DNA of 64,000 bases from JANQEU01 sp965242805 (GTDB taxonomy: Bacteria; Bacteroidota; Bacteroidia; Cytophagales; Cyclobacteriaceae), in contig CBDETD010000002.1 in the NCBI GenBank assembly GCA_965242805.1, positions 2,480,001 to 2,544,000 on the forward strand, in the 5' to 3' direction. Shown in pieces: positions 1 through 11,100 of the stretch (position 1 is its first letter; every line of letters starts with the position of its first letter). The position numbers and the translations under genes were made by a program. The notes beneath the pieces are model-generated. The model was given only the letters and a program-made list of their open reading frames with translations, was not told where the DNA came from and made no database searches.

Positions 1-386
1 TGATTGTAATGGTGTTAACCTTAAGCCAGTGCAAATCAACACAACAAACATCCTCCCAGGAAGAGGGCAAGAAAATGAAAAGTATTGTCCTACGAGAACT
101 CGGAGAAAACGCCAATTGCTACGATAATAACAGCGGTATGTATACGTTGTGTTACAATGCGGACATTACTTCCAAAAACCTTGGAATTTATTACCTGGTT
201 TATAATAAATCGACCGGAGAAATTATCTTAGAGAAAACTTTCCTTAATGGCAAAGTAAAATGGTCTAATGATACGTGGTTGGAGATCTCAGAACATAAAG
301 GAATCTCGACTACTGACGGTAACCTAGATACCAATACCTACCTGCTAGAAATAATTACAAAAGAGCGAAGAAGTTCTAAAATATAA
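1..386 (+). CDS. Putative lipoprotein, 5' partial
   Basis: The reading frame is already open at the left edge (phase 3), so the true start lies outside the window. The first visible residues are hydrophobic and lead into LSQC followed by a Ser/Thr/Gln-rich stretch, which resembles the end of a lipoprotein signal peptide, although Gln before the Cys is not canonical. The rest is about 110 mostly polar residues with no family I recognise. It ends 3 bases before the giant propeller gene and is probably co-transcribed with it, so it may be a membrane-anchored companion. Function unknown. Confidence 0.55.
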   Translation, partial: IVMVLTLSQCKSTQQTSSQEEGKKMKSIVLRELGENANCYDNNSGMYTLCYNADITSKNLGIYYLVYNKSTGEIILEKTFLNGKVKWSNDTWLEISEHKGISTTDGNLDTNTYLLEIITKERRSSKI

Positions 387-389
387 CTT

Positions 390-3300
390 ATGAAGAAGGT
401 GCTTGCAAAAGTTCATCCAATCTGGATGGTATGTCTTATTACGGTGGTATTGGTAGTCATTATTCCCAATAAAAGAGTTGATCCCGGGAACTCGAGATCT
501 GTTGTTAAGACGGAGCCCAATCCTCAACCTAAATGGAAGAAGGCCTCGAAGAGGGAGGTTTCTGAAGCGTTCCTAAAATGGCATCGTGAGATCAGGACTC
601 CAGATGACGGTAATTCTCCGGAATATGGAGAAAACCAGATTTATGATGAATACATGAAGTCCAGGGTGTTGGCCGCAAGAGCCCGAACGGAAAATCTCGA
701 TATACTGGAAAGAGGTCCCCGAAACGCGGCAGGCAGGACCCGAGCTATCCATATTTTGGGTTCTGATCCTAATAAGAACACCTGGCTGGTAGGTTCTGTT
801 TCGGGCGGCATTTGGAAATCCACTGATCGTGGAGAAAACTGGACTGAAAAGAGTACTGAACTTCCTCATATTGGGATAAGTTGGTTCGCTGCCGGAGAAA
901 GTGATCCGGATATTATTTATGCAGGGACAGGGGAACCTTTCCCCGTTGGAGGTATTATTGATGGGATTGGTATTTACAAAAGTATAGACGCAGGGGAGTC
1001 ATGGATACAGGTGACCGATTTGACTATGTACCCTGATCTGAAGAATGTCTCACGGCTAATCGTGGACCCTGACAATTCTGATATCGTCGTGGCAACTTCA
1101 AGAACCAGTATTTACCGAGGGAATAGTTTTTTTGATGCTGATTTTTCTATCTACAAGACTACGGATGGTGGGGCAACCTGGAGCAGGAAATTCACATCAA
1201 CAGAATTCAACTTTGAGGACTTAGAATACCAACCGGGCAACTTTAATATTCAATTTGCTTCTGCAAATGGAGAAGGGGTCTTTCGCTCTACTGATGCAGG
1301 TGAGACATGGGCTCCATTTGGAACTGGACTATTTCCCAGCGGGAGAATGGAAATGGCCATTTCCCCAGTAAATCCTGATGTCATGTGGATATCGGCAGTC
1401 GGATCTCAATCAGGTAATAATGCCGACCTTTACAGAAGCCAAGATGCTGGTGAGAACTGGACGTTACTTGTTGCTGAAAATCCTGATGATAACGTGGATT
1501 TTCTTATCCAGGGAGGATATGATAATATTATCATGGCACATCCGTTCGATGAAAATGTGGCTTACGTGGGTGGAGTGCTATTATGGAAATTTACATACAA
1601 GGGTGGATCCGCTCCATCTATCAGGAGAGCTTTAGTAGATGAGAATGGAACAGACGCTTTCATGTCGTTCGTTAATTTCGGCGGTGAATTTTACGGAGGG
1701 AGATTGGATGTAGGAGAACCGGACAGCCTGGTTGAAGTCGAGATCAGGTTTGGACAAGGTAGTCAGTTTGCTCATCGTTTTATTGTCGACAAAAGAGGTG
1801 CAGGAGTCCCCGATGAAGAGTATAAATATCAGGATTATGTGGAAGTCCCATTTCAGGCATGGGATGTTACCAACAACATCCAGTTAATGGTGTCGTTCCG
1901 CGATCAACAGGAAGATGGCGCATGGAACCTTATCCTGGAGGAAACACAGGATGATAACACCGAGATTCATTCTCGAGAATACTTTTTTGTACATCAAATA
2001 CCTTATGCAGAAACTGCCAATGGGCAAATAAGTATTAACGGGGGCCAAACTGTTAAGCAATTATACTTTATGTGGCCATTCCTGGTTGAAGGTGCAACTT
2101 TTAACCCCGAAAACCTTCCACAGTCAAGCGTTGACATCACCCTGGAATTCGTCGAAGCCAGGACTAGAGGTAGCTTCCAAATGTCTGCGGATGCCGCACG
2201 TGGCGGCGAAGAAGGAGACGTAAACTTAAGTCGACAGTTAGATGACCCCTCCGAAGATGGAGTTCATGTAGATCATCACAACCTGATACCCATCACTTAC
2301 GAGGGTGAAGTTGAATTCGAATTCCTGAACAGTAATGACGGGGGAATCTACATCAGTGATAAATCCACAGAACCGGGGACCGAATTATTTTCAATATTTT
2401 TCAAAGGATTCGGTTTGAATACAACACAATTTTATACTGCTGATAAGGCTCCGGGAGAAAATAGATTCATAGGTGGTAGTCAGGACAATGGGACATGGAT
2501 ATCAAATACTGCTGATCCTGGTCCAAATAGCGATTATACCCTGTACTTCGGAGGGGATGGATTGGAAACGGTATGGAACAACAAAAATCCCAATCTAATA
2601 ATCGGTTCTGTACCCGAAAACAGATTCTTCAGATCAGAAGATGGTGGCGCCACGGTACAGTTTACTACATTCAACGACCCCGACTCACCGTTTCGAACCA
2701 GAATTTCAAACTCAAGGGCCAAACCTGACATTTTGTTTTCAGTTGGTTCACTTGGTGTCTGGAGATCAATAGATTTCGGTTTGAACTGGGAAGTAACACG
2801 TATAGATTCTAGCACATGGCGAGATAGCCACGTGGAAGTATCAGATGCTAACAATGACATTATCTGGGCCGGTGGTGGCATTTCTGAAACCAGTAGAATG
2901 TTTGTTTCCACTGATGGTGGGAAAACGTACGATGAAACCAATAACTACTCAGGTACACAACTAGGTAGGATCTCCGGACTTGGCGTCCATCCAACTGAGC
3001 AGAACACGGCGTTTGCATTATTTTCGTTCTCAGGTCGACCTAAAGTTCTAAAGACAACCGATCTGGGTCAAACCTGGTCCGACATTTCAGGTTTTGAAGG
3101 TAGTAGTAATGGGAGTGATCGAGGATTCCCCGATGTAGCGGTGTTTACAATACTAGTCTTCCCGAATGACACTGATCGAATCTGGGTGGGAACTGAGATA
3201 GGAATATATGAAACCACAAACGGGGGCGACAATTGGGCTCCCATAAACAGCAGTCTCCCCAACGTAAGTGTCTATGATTTGCGAATACAGGATGATCAGA

Positions 3301-4427
3301 TCATCATCGCTACCTACGGGAGAGGGATTTGGTCTTACCAGGTCCCTGAAATCCAAAGAGATTACTTTTTTGCTCCAACTTTGGTTGACTTTAGTATCGA
3401 TCCCCTGGGTAATACATCTTTTGTCCTGGACTATAGCAATGAATTTGATTCTACCATAATCTTCATTGATGGGGAACCTGAAGTCAGGATCGGCACCAAT
3501 GAGCAGGGCACATTAACCAAAACAATTGATAATCTGGGTATTGAAGGCTCCTTCATTATTGATGTTGTGGGTTACTCTAATGGTGATGCATTCGATTTCA
3601 CCGAGATTGAAAGGTTATTTTTCGATCCGGAAGAACCAGCCGAGTCCTACAGCAATGATTTTAACAGCAATACGGAGGAAGGGATATTCAATCAGGGATT
3701 TGTTGTGACAAGGATAGGAGGTTTTAACAGTTCCAGCTTACAAACCGATCATCCCTATCAGGAGCTCACAGATTATATCAGTCTAATTAAAACTCCCATC
3801 GAGATCACTAATGAGGAAGCTACTTTAACTTACCGGGATATTGCAATTGTGGAAACCGGTGAACCGTCTACTGTCTTTGGTGATTTTGAATTCTGGGATT
3901 ATGTGATCGTTGAAGGTACTACAGACGGAAAGACATGGTTACCATTGGCTCCAGGTTACGATGCATCTTTTGATCCTGTGTGGGAAGAAACCTATGACCT
4001 GGGCAGTGATGGCACCAACGACATGTTTGTTGATCATGAAATCAGCCTTACAGATACCTTCAATATTGGAGATGTTATTTTAGTTAGGTTCAGGCTATTT
4101 TCAGATCCAGCAGCTGTCGGATGGGGATGGATGGTAGACGACATTCAAATCCAAAATGTTGTACTAGGTCTTGATAAGGAATTTGAAGGCAAATTTGAGA
4201 TCTATCCCAATCCTGTAACTGATATTTCTACGGTAGCTTACGATAGCCCGGAAAACGGCTTTCTTACATTGATCGGTATGGATGGAAAAATCCTATGGAG
4301 TGAAAAAGTTGCCAAGGGCAAAGGAAACCTTCAGTTTCAAAGAGGAAATTTGAAAACTGGGGTTTATGTCTTGAAACTTGAAACGCTACTGGGGACAAGA
4401 ACCAGACGTCTTCTGATCCAACAATAG
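390..4427 (+). CDS. Secreted BNR/sortilin-type beta-propeller protein with type IX sorting domain
   Basis: This 1345-residue protein begins with a hydrophobic export segment (about residues 10-27). It carries many propeller-blade signatures of the BNR/VPS10 type, such as STDRGENW, SIDAGESW, TTDGGATW, STDAGETW and SQDAGENW. The N-terminal set is separated from a second set by about 350 residues of different character. The last 85 residues (from about 1261) form a Por_Secre_tail-type C-terminal domain with YPNPVTD, a GMDGK turn and the closing GVYVLKLET/RRLLIQQ strands. That domain directs passage through the outer membrane by the type IX system and attachment or release by PorU, which is encoded later in this window. 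Likely a cell-surface or secreted protein for binding or glycan interaction; the ligand is unknown. It follows a putative lipoprotein gene by 3 bases. Confidence 0.85.
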   Translation: MKKVLAKVHPIWMVCLITVVLVVIIPNKRVDPGNSRSVVKTEPNPQPKWKKASKREVSEAFLKWHREIRTPDDGNSPEYGENQIYDEYMKSRVLAARARTENLDILERGPRNAAGRTRAIHILGSDPNKNTWLVGSVSGGIWKSTDRGENWTEKSTELPHIGISWFAAGESDPDIIYAGTGEPFPVGGIIDGIGIYKSIDAGESWIQVTDLTMYPDLKNVSRLIVDPDNSDIVVATSRTSIYRGNSFFDADFSIYKTTDGGATWSRKFTSTEFNFEDLEYQPGNFNIQFASANGEGVFRSTDAGETWAPFGTGLFPSGRMEMAISPVNPDVMWISAVGSQSGNNADLYRSQDAGENWTLLVAENPDDNVDFLIQGGYDNIIMAHPFDENVAYVGGVLLWKFTYKGGSAPSIRRALVDENGTDAFMSFVNFGGEFYGGRLDVGEPDSLVEVEIRFGQGSQFAHRFIVDKRGAGVPDEEYKYQDYVEVPFQAWDVTNNIQLMVSFRDQQEDGAWNLILEETQDDNTEIHSREYFFVHQIPYAETANGQISINGGQTVKQLYFMWPFLVEGATFNPENLPQSSVDITLEFVEARTRGSFQMSADAARGGEEGDVNLSRQLDDPSEDGVHVDHHNLIPITYEGEVEFEFLNSNDGGIYISDKSTEPGTELFSIFFKGFGLNTTQFYTADKAPGENRFIGGSQDNGTWISNTADPGPNSDYTLYFGGDGLETVWNNKNPNLIIGSVPENRFFRSEDGGATVQFTTFNDPDSPFRTRISNSRAKPDILFSVGSLGVWRSIDFGLNWEVTRIDSSTWRDSHVEVSDANNDIIWAGGGISETSRMFVSTDGGKTYDETNNYSGTQLGRISGLGVHPTEQNTAFALFSFSGRPKVLKTTDLGQTWSDISGFEGSSNGSDRGFPDVAVFTILVFPNDTDRIWVGTEIGIYETTNGGDNWAPINSSLPNVSVYDLRIQDDQIIIATYGRGIWSYQVPEIQRDYFFAPTLVDFSIDPLGNTSFVLDYSNEFDSTIIFIDGEPEVRIGTNEQGTLTKTIDNLGIEGSFIIDVVGYSNGDAFDFTEIERLFFDPEEPAESYSNDFNSNTEEGIFNQGFVVTRIGGFNSSSLQTDHPYQELTDYISLIKTPIEITNEEATLTYRDIAIVETGEPSTVFGDFEFWDYVIVEGTTDGKTWLPLAPGYDASFDPVWEETYDLGSDGTNDMFVDHEISLTDTFNIGDVILVRFRLFSDPAAVGWGWMVDDIQIQNVVLGLDKEFEGKFEIYPNPVTDISTVAYDSPENGFLTLIGMDGKILWSEKVAKGKGNLQFQRGNLKTGVYVLKLETLLGTRTRRLLIQQ

Positions 4428-4434
4428 AATTGAT

Positions 4435-4474
4435 AATGATCTGCTGGCCGACCTTCGGCGGCCAGCAGATCATT
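4435..4474. terminator. Strong bidirectional hairpin between convergent genes
   Basis: A perfect 16-bp inverted repeat (arm aatgatctgctggccg at 4435-4450, matching arm at 4459-4474) encloses an 8-base loop. It sits in the 59-base gap between the end of the propeller gene and the end of the converging TonB-dependent receptor gene. An A/T-rich run follows on the right. The placement and the long GC-rich stem fit a shared terminator. Confidence 0.8.
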
Positions 4475-4486
4475 AAATCTAAAAAA

Positions 4487-6847
4487 TCAGAACTCTATAC
4501 GATAACTCAAATTAGGAAACATCCCTATTTGAGTATCAGCCACTATCCGATTGGCACTATCGCTGAACCAACGGCCATATTCATTGGCCCTACCTGTGAC
4601 ATTTTGAATATTAAGCGAAATCAATGATGCGTGATTCGGCTTATTTATTCGATAACTGACACCAATATCAAATCTCCAATACTGGTCTAATTGCAGTTCG
4701 TAGTTCCTATTAAAATCATTTACTGTAAAACCTGCATCTCTAGATTCCTCCACCAAAATCGGTGCCTGTCGCTTACCCCCGGAGAGGATCACTCTTCCAT
4801 TTACGCTTAAAAGATTTTGATTGTTTGTGCCCATTTTGAATTCCTTTCCACCCACCACATTAAAAATGTAGTTTCCATTGAAACGTGTATCCCTTTCTAC
4901 CTCATCAACACCTTTATATTTGGACTCATAAAGCGAAGCTGTAGTAAGGAAATAGTAGTTATTTGTGAAAAACTTCTCCAGGGTAAACTCTACGCCATAA
5001 TTTTCCCCGGTTCCTCCGTTATCAAGTTTTTCACTTGTATATCCATCGTAGGTGTTCAGTACAGAAAAACTTTGCAGATAAGCGTCACTGGTTGTATCAT
5101 TATTCCAGATTGGGACATCATACAAATGCTGATAATAAATCTCTGTCTTAAACCTTAGATCATTTTGTAGCATTTTTTCAAATCCGATTACTCCATGAGC
5201 TGCTTTTGTAAACCCAAGATCCTTGTTGTTTCTGGTAATCGACCCATTATCTTCCTCCTGTCTAGCCATATACAGAGCCAATGTTTCCATCCGACTATGT
5301 AGTCCCGCTCCACCAGTCACGGAGGTCGTTGGTGTTACCCTCCAACGAAATCCCAACCTTGGCTCAAGATATAAGTCCTTATTGAGGGTGAAATGTGTAA
5401 GATGCAATCCTGTGTTGATCGTAAGCTTCTCCGATTTTCGAAATTGCCAGTTGGCAAATCCCTGGTAGAGATTTGTGTTTCCTTTCTCATCCAAATATGT
5501 TTCAAGGCTTTGTTCTTCCTCAATCCACTCTCTTGATTCCAGATTGTACCCAATTCTACTGGCTATTCCTCCAATTCTAAGAGTATTTCTAGCGTTGAAT
5601 TTATGGTTTAGATACGAGGAGAATCTAACGGCTGTTTCATGAAAATCTTCCTTTTCTTCGATCTGAAGATATAAACTATCTATAAGATTATTAATGACAT
5701 ATCCGGATCCGGAGACAATGGATTCGAGGAAGGTGTTTTCACCGAAGTACGCGATATGGGTAATTCCACCTACACCCATGTAATGATCATTTTCCTCATG
5801 CCACCAATCCCCAATCTCCGGATCTGGTTTATAACTATACTGATTGTATCCTCCCAATCCCCAAATAGAAAATGATCCTGCTCTATTCGTTGGTATATGC
5901 ACCTTGAATGATAAGTCCTGAAATGCCACATCTTCCTGGCTTCCAAGAATTTCTATCCCCAGGTTGTCAAATAATGCCAACGTGGAGTACCGATAATTAG
6001 CAACATAGGAAGAACGGTTATCCCTACTTATAGGACCTTCTGAAGAAGCCGCCACCCCCAAAATTCCAGCTTGAAAGCCGTGCTCATGTTTTTCAAAATT
6101 CCCCTTTCTGAGATTTAAATCGAAAATACCTGAAGTCGCATTTCCGTATTGTGCTGGAAACGCACCTGTAAAAAAATCAGAATTACTGAGAACACTTGAA
6201 CTAAGCATACTTACTCCTCCAGCGGAAGATCCAATGTTTGCAAAATGATTTGGATTTGGGATCTCGACTCCCTCCAATCGCCACAATAAACCTTTTGGCG
6301 AATTTCCACGAATGACAATTTCATTAAGTAGATCATCACCACCTGTAGAAACACCGGCATACGTTAATGCGGCTCTCGCCGGATCTTCAAAAGTGGCTGC
6401 ATATCGACTTGTTTCTTCTACGCTCAAAGAAATTGCACTTACTGTGGCCAGCTCATTAAGAGGCTGACCCTTATCACTTTGATTAGCAATGATGACAATC
6501 TCATCCATCTCTACCAATGCTTCGATCAATTGAATGTCAAGTACTACTTCCTTGCCAGAGCCAACCAACAATTCCGGTATGGTTTTTCTCTCATAACCAA
6601 CAGAAGATATCTCAAGAGTATGTCTCCCAATAGGAACATTTTCGATCTTAAAATAACCATCAACATCGGTTATGCTTCCCATAATGGGACTGATATCCTG
6701 CACTTTGACTGTTGCCCCTATTAAAGGTGATCTTGACTGTTCATCGATTATTCTTCCCTTTATAGTTTGGGTAAGATCCTGGGTATTTCCAATAAGCCGA
6801 ATTAATACCAGGAAGGTACTAATTGCCAGGTGAGTTAAGAGTTTCAT
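4487..6847 (-). CDS. TonB-dependent receptor with carboxypeptidase-like N-terminal domain
   Basis: Outer-membrane active-transport receptor of 786 residues. The frame can be read from a TTG at 6883, but ATG at 6847 gives a proper signal peptide (MKLLTHLAISTFLVLI) and is preferred. After the signal come a CarboxypepD_reg-like beta-sandwich (about 28-110, with GATVKV and TDVDGYFKI), a plug domain (EIVIRGNSPKG, LEGVEIPNPNHF) and a 22-strand-type barrel ending in an aromatic residue (YRIEF). No SusD-like partner lies next to it, so a glycan uptake pair is not supported. The substrate is unknown; siderophore, peptide or small-molecule uptake are all possible. It is divergent from rnhB. Confidence 0.88.
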   Translation of the reverse strand: MKLLTHLAISTFLVLIRLIGNTQDLTQTIKGRIIDEQSRSPLIGATVKVQDISPIMGSITDVDGYFKIENVPIGRHTLEISSVGYERKTIPELLVGSGKEVVLDIQLIEALVEMDEIVIIANQSDKGQPLNELATVSAISLSVEETSRYAATFEDPARAALTYAGVSTGGDDLLNEIVIRGNSPKGLLWRLEGVEIPNPNHFANIGSSAGGVSMLSSSVLSNSDFFTGAFPAQYGNATSGIFDLNLRKGNFEKHEHGFQAGILGVAASSEGPISRDNRSSYVANYRYSTLALFDNLGIEILGSQEDVAFQDLSFKVHIPTNRAGSFSIWGLGGYNQYSYKPDPEIGDWWHEENDHYMGVGGITHIAYFGENTFLESIVSGSGYVINNLIDSLYLQIEEKEDFHETAVRFSSYLNHKFNARNTLRIGGIASRIGYNLESREWIEEEQSLETYLDEKGNTNLYQGFANWQFRKSEKLTINTGLHLTHFTLNKDLYLEPRLGFRWRVTPTTSVTGGAGLHSRMETLALYMARQEEDNGSITRNNKDLGFTKAAHGVIGFEKMLQNDLRFKTEIYYQHLYDVPIWNNDTTSDAYLQSFSVLNTYDGYTSEKLDNGGTGENYGVEFTLEKFFTNNYYFLTTASLYESKYKGVDEVERDTRFNGNYIFNVVGGKEFKMGTNNQNLLSVNGRVILSGGKRQAPILVEESRDAGFTVNDFNRNYELQLDQYWRFDIGVSYRINKPNHASLISLNIQNVTGRANEYGRWFSDSANRIVADTQIGMFPNLSYRIEF

Positions 6848-6973
6848 GTTTGAGTTATTGACTTCCTTAATGACGATATTCAAGAAAAAGGGTTTCCGGT
6901 GTCAGAAAATATTTGAATATCGATAACGATTCACCACTTTTACTGAAATTGATTCTTGCCATAGTATTTAGTG

Positions 6974-7576
6974 ATGCTAAAGTCCTTTTACAATAAGGAG
7001 AAAATAGAAGCTGGGTGTGACGAGGCCGGACGAGGTTGTCTTGCCGGACCTGTGGTCGCTGCAGCAGTAATACTTCCAAAAAGCTTTAGAAACCGATCGC
7101 TCAATGATTCAAAACAGCTTAAAGAAGAAGAAAGGAATAAACTGCGGAAAACAATTGTCAAAAATGCGCTGGCTTATGGTATTGGAGTAGCCTCTGCAGG
7201 GGAAATTGATGACATCAATATACTGAATGCTTCATATCTTGCAATGCACCGTGCGATCGATCAACTGGTAATAACTCCTCAATTATTGTTGATCGATGGG
7301 AATCGATATAAACCTCATTCCGATACTCCTTACGAATGCATCATAAAAGGAGATGGCAAATATCTTTCTATTGCGGCTGCATCAATCCTTGCTAAAACTT
7401 ACCGTGATGATCTCATGAGGCAATTAGCGATAGATTTTCCCAATTATGGATGGGAGACAAATGTCGGCTATCCCACAAACAAACATCGGGATGGAATTCG
7501 AGAACATGGCATCACACCTTTTCACAGAAAGTCATTTCAACTTCTGCCAACACAACTTGAACTTTTCGATGATTAA
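6974..7576 (+). CDS. rnhB: Ribonuclease HII
   Basis: Cleaves the RNA strand of RNA-DNA hybrids and starts removal of single ribonucleotides from DNA. The N-terminal signature GCDEAGRGCLAGPVVAAAVIL (written here only as DEAGRG...GPVVAAAV) holds the first catalytic Asp-Glu pair. Later LLIDGN and KGDGKYLSIAAASILAKT supply the other acidic and lysine residues expected of the type 2 RNase H fold. At 200 residues it is of normal length. A GTG at 6971 directly precedes ATG at 6974; the ATG is chosen. The DUF2911 gene follows 32 bases downstream. Confidence 0.95.
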   Translation: MLKSFYNKEKIEAGCDEAGRGCLAGPVVAAAVILPKSFRNRSLNDSKQLKEEERNKLRKTIVKNALAYGIGVASAGEIDDINILNASYLAMHRAIDQLVITPQLLLIDGNRYKPHSDTPYECIIKGDGKYLSIAAASILAKTYRDDLMRQLAIDFPNYGWETNVGYPTNKHRDGIREHGITPFHRKSFQLLPTQLELFDD

Positions 7577-7608
7577 CCTAAATTTATTCACTTAAACGCT
7601 TAATACTT

Positions 7609-8157
7609 ATGAACAAATATCTAAAATGGGGATTGATATCGTTAGGGGGATTAATTGTATTATTTGTACTGGTAATACTTCTTTTTGGAAAATCAATTAC
7701 CAAATCATTCAGCCCCCAGGAAACAGCACTCTATGAAAGTGGATCTACCAAGATCACAGTAGACTATTCGAGGCCTTTCAAGAAAGAAAGAGAAATATTT
7801 GGGGGTCTTGTTCCCTACAATGAGATTTGGAGGACAGGTGCGAACGAAGCAACAGTATTCACATCGAATCAGGATCTTACAATCGATGGACAGATCCTGA
7901 AGGCTGGAAAATACACCCTTTACACAATACCGACTCCTGATTCATGGCAAGTTGTATGGAATAATAAGGAGTATTCCTGGGGACTAAATTTTGATGGTAC
8001 CTCTCCGTTTGAAAGAGAATATGATGTGTTGATTGTAGAAATGCCCGTGACCAGACTTCCAAATATTGTTGAGCAGTTTACTATTACAATAGGTCAATCA
8101 AAAGGAATGACCCTTGCCTGGGATCAAACAGAGGTTTCTGTCCCTATCGGATTGTGA
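7609..8157 (+). CDS. DUF2911 protein with N-terminal membrane anchor
   Basis: A 182-residue protein with one transmembrane helix (about residues 8-27, WGLISLGGLIVLFVLVILLF) followed by a DUF2911 domain. Diagnostic parts are the VDYSRPFKKERE...FGGLVPYNEIWRTGANEAT block, the KAGKYTLYTIP turn and the WGLNFDG region. The domain is widespread in Bacteroidota; its function is not known and it is usually periplasmic. A second copy (19986-20498) has a cleavable signal instead of an anchor. It lies 32 bases after rnhB and ends in a hairpin shared with the converging permease gene. Confidence 0.85.
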   Translation: MNKYLKWGLISLGGLIVLFVLVILLFGKSITKSFSPQETALYESGSTKITVDYSRPFKKEREIFGGLVPYNEIWRTGANEATVFTSNQDLTIDGQILKAGKYTLYTIPTPDSWQVVWNNKEYSWGLNFDGTSPFEREYDVLIVEMPVTRLPNIVEQFTITIGQSKGMTLAWDQTEVSVPIGL

Positions 8158-8176
8158 AGGAGGGAAATCCCTCCTT
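8157..8176. terminator. Short perfect hairpin between convergent genes
   Basis: Arms aaggaggg (8157-8164) and ccctcctt (8169-8176) pair perfectly around the loop aaat. The element overlaps the last base of the DUF2911 stop codon and part of the stop codon of the converging AraC-permease gene, so it probably terminates both transcripts. Confidence 0.6.
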
Positions 8177-11100
8177 ATTCGTATCTAAGAGCTACACTCG
8201 GATTTTTGAGTATCGTTCTCAGGACAGCTAAACTGACACTGGCAATTGCTATTATTGAAAGCATCAAAATCGTAATGATGAAAGGCCAAATACTGAATCC
8301 AATCCTGTATGCAAATGCTTCCAGCCAGGTTTGCATTACAAAATAGGATGTGGGTAAACCTATGATAAGAGAAATAAGAATAACCTTGAGAAAAGTCTTA
8401 TTCTCCATTACCAATATATCCATTACCCTTGCTCCCATCACCTTTCTTATACCAATTTCACGAGTTCTTTGAGTGATCACAAGATATGCTAGACCCAGCA
8501 ATCCCATGGAAGCCAGGACCAGAGCTAAAGTCGTAAACAGATTAAAAACACCCAGAGCCTTTCGCTCTGATTCGTATTGATTTTGAACCAACTGATTAAG
8601 AAAGAAGTAGTCAAATTGGAATTGATCATCAAATTGATAATGCACATCTTCTAACTTGTCCAGGATACCGGAAATACTATTTCCTGCCTCGATTTTAAGT
8701 AAAAGATAATTGATAGAAGACGGATTCACGTTAATTACCAAGGGTTGTATGGATTTATGCAAGGATTTGTAGTGAAAGTCCTCAATAACTCCTACAATCT
8801 TTCCTTCCCGAGGCTGGATCTCTTCATTCCATATGATCTTGTCCTCAAAAGGATTCTCCAAATTCAATCCTTTGTATGCAGCCTCATTCACTATAAAACT
8901 CAATCCCAAGGAATCCTGCTTCATTGAAGGATCGAACCATCTTCCAAGTCTCAAATTGATTCCGAGCAACTCAAGGGCATCAAAATCTACTCGCAATTCA
9001 GAACAACTTACTTGATCGTCCGGTCTAACAACTGGAAATATTTCATTTTGATTGAATTGTCCTCCCGGTAAGTTGGATATACCACACGCCATTAAAATTC
9101 CCGGTATTCGTTTCATTTCTGCCTTCAACGAATTAAGACGTGAGACTTCTTCATCAGAATGTAACTCTACGACAAGTATCTCATCATCATCGAATCCCAG
9201 TTCCTTTCCTTCCATATATTGTATCTGACCTAAGATAACCAGACTTCCAAAGATCATGATAGTAGAAACCACGAACTGAATGGAGATGAGTATCTTACGA
9301 ATTGAAGACCCTGATGATCTATTCACAAATTTGCCTTTCAGCACATCTACCGGCTTGATTTTAGTTAAAAATGAGGAAGGGTAGATCCCTGTGATAATTC
9401 CTATAAAAATGGCTATGACGACGGCAAATATTATCACCTCCGGATCAAACAATCGCTGGGGCGAAATATTTTGTCCTACAAGTTGGTTGAATTGATCAAA
9501 TAGCAAAAAAGAGGAAAGGTATGCAATGGCCAATGCCATGATACATATAAAAACAGATTCGGCTATAAATTGAAAAGAAATATTCGATTTTTTTGCCCCC
9601 AAAGCCCGACGCATGCCTACTTCCTTACTCCTCTCAAAGGCACGAGCGGTCGTTAGATTCACAAAATTGATAGAAGCAATGGTTACCAAGAAAATGACCG
9701 CAGCGATGAGAATATAGACGTAAATGATATTGCTATTTGCCTCAAGCTCCCATCGCAAATTTGAATGAAGATGTATATCTGTAATAGGTTGAAGGTCGAG
9801 GTAATATAACCTTGATTGCATGTCCTCTACCTGAGCTTGTGTCAGTTCCAGGTAATTAGTAAGCCACTCCGGAATAGCGTTTACAATATCTGCAGGGTCT
9901 GATCCTTCATCCAGACGGACGTAATTAAAATGACCAAAGTCATTCCACTGAAACCAAAAGTGATCGGGATCAGCAGATTTACGGGTAATGTACGATACTA
10001 ACAATTTCGGATGAAAGTGACTGTTTGAAGGAGGAGTTTCCATTACGCCAGCAATTATCCCCCGAAAGTCATACTCCACTATTTCCAACGACTTGCCCAA
10101 CGGATCTTCATCTCCAAAATACTTTCTTGCCAGGTCATCGGAAATCACGATGTCACCGACATCATCCAGCGCATCTTTCTTATCTCCTGCAACTAGCTTG
10201 AAATCAAAAACATCAAAAAACGTGGAATCCGCCAGGAAAATATCGGGCTCCTTGAACATTACATTGTTTTCAGAATTACGCACATAAATCGACTGTAGTG
10301 TAAGTCCTGGTCCGTAGACAGGTGTCAGACTTACTCCACTTCTAACCTGGGGAAAATCTCTCACCAATGCTTGTGCCATAGGGTGCGGGGTCCTGGTCTG
10401 TGGATTTCCGGTTAACCACACTACACGGTAAATATCTTGAGCATTTGTATGAAACTTATCATAGGACAGTTCATGATTCAAATACACAATTATCAATAAT
10501 GTGCTGGTTATGCCGAGTACCAACCCAATTAGATTAATGGCAGAAAAAGCCTTATTTCTTAATTGGGTTCTTAGGAATACTTTCAAAAAACTTGAGAACA
10601 TGATCGTAGAATTTTTGACATACCCGAAGGTACCTTCATCCATTAAGGACCTCGCAATTTCCTTATGTTCTTGGTGTTCGATCTTATGATCTCGAACGTC
10701 GGAGTTCCTGTACTCCGAAGGAGTAAAACCAGTAATCTTCTTGAAAGAGGTGTTGAATGCAGATTTTGATAAATATCCTACTTCCTCAGCAATCTGCTCA
10801 ATCTTGAATTTCTTATAGTTTTCATTTCTCAATAATTTTTTACCCTCTTGCACACGATGATATGCAATCAACTCGAAGAAAGTCATCCCCTTTTTTTCAT
10901 TTAAAACCTGGGATACCTGGTGAATATTTGCATGCACCAGATTGGCCAGGTTTTGTAGTGAGGCGTCCTGATCAAGATGGAATTTATTCTTCCTGATCTG
11001 ATTTTCAATCTCATTAAGAATACGATACTTCTCAGCCGCTTCAAGAGATGATTTCGCATATTTGGCTTCCCCGAAAATAGGTTTATACGCATCATTGAAA

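Noticed and set aside
573..869. Minus-strand open frame of 98 codons inside the propeller gene, and similar antisense frames throughout
   Set aside because: They lie wholly within strong genes, show no protein family features and no separate start context.
6848..6883. Longer TonB-dependent receptor start at TTG 6883
   Set aside because: The ATG at 6847 begins a good signal peptide, while the extra 12 residues would spoil it.
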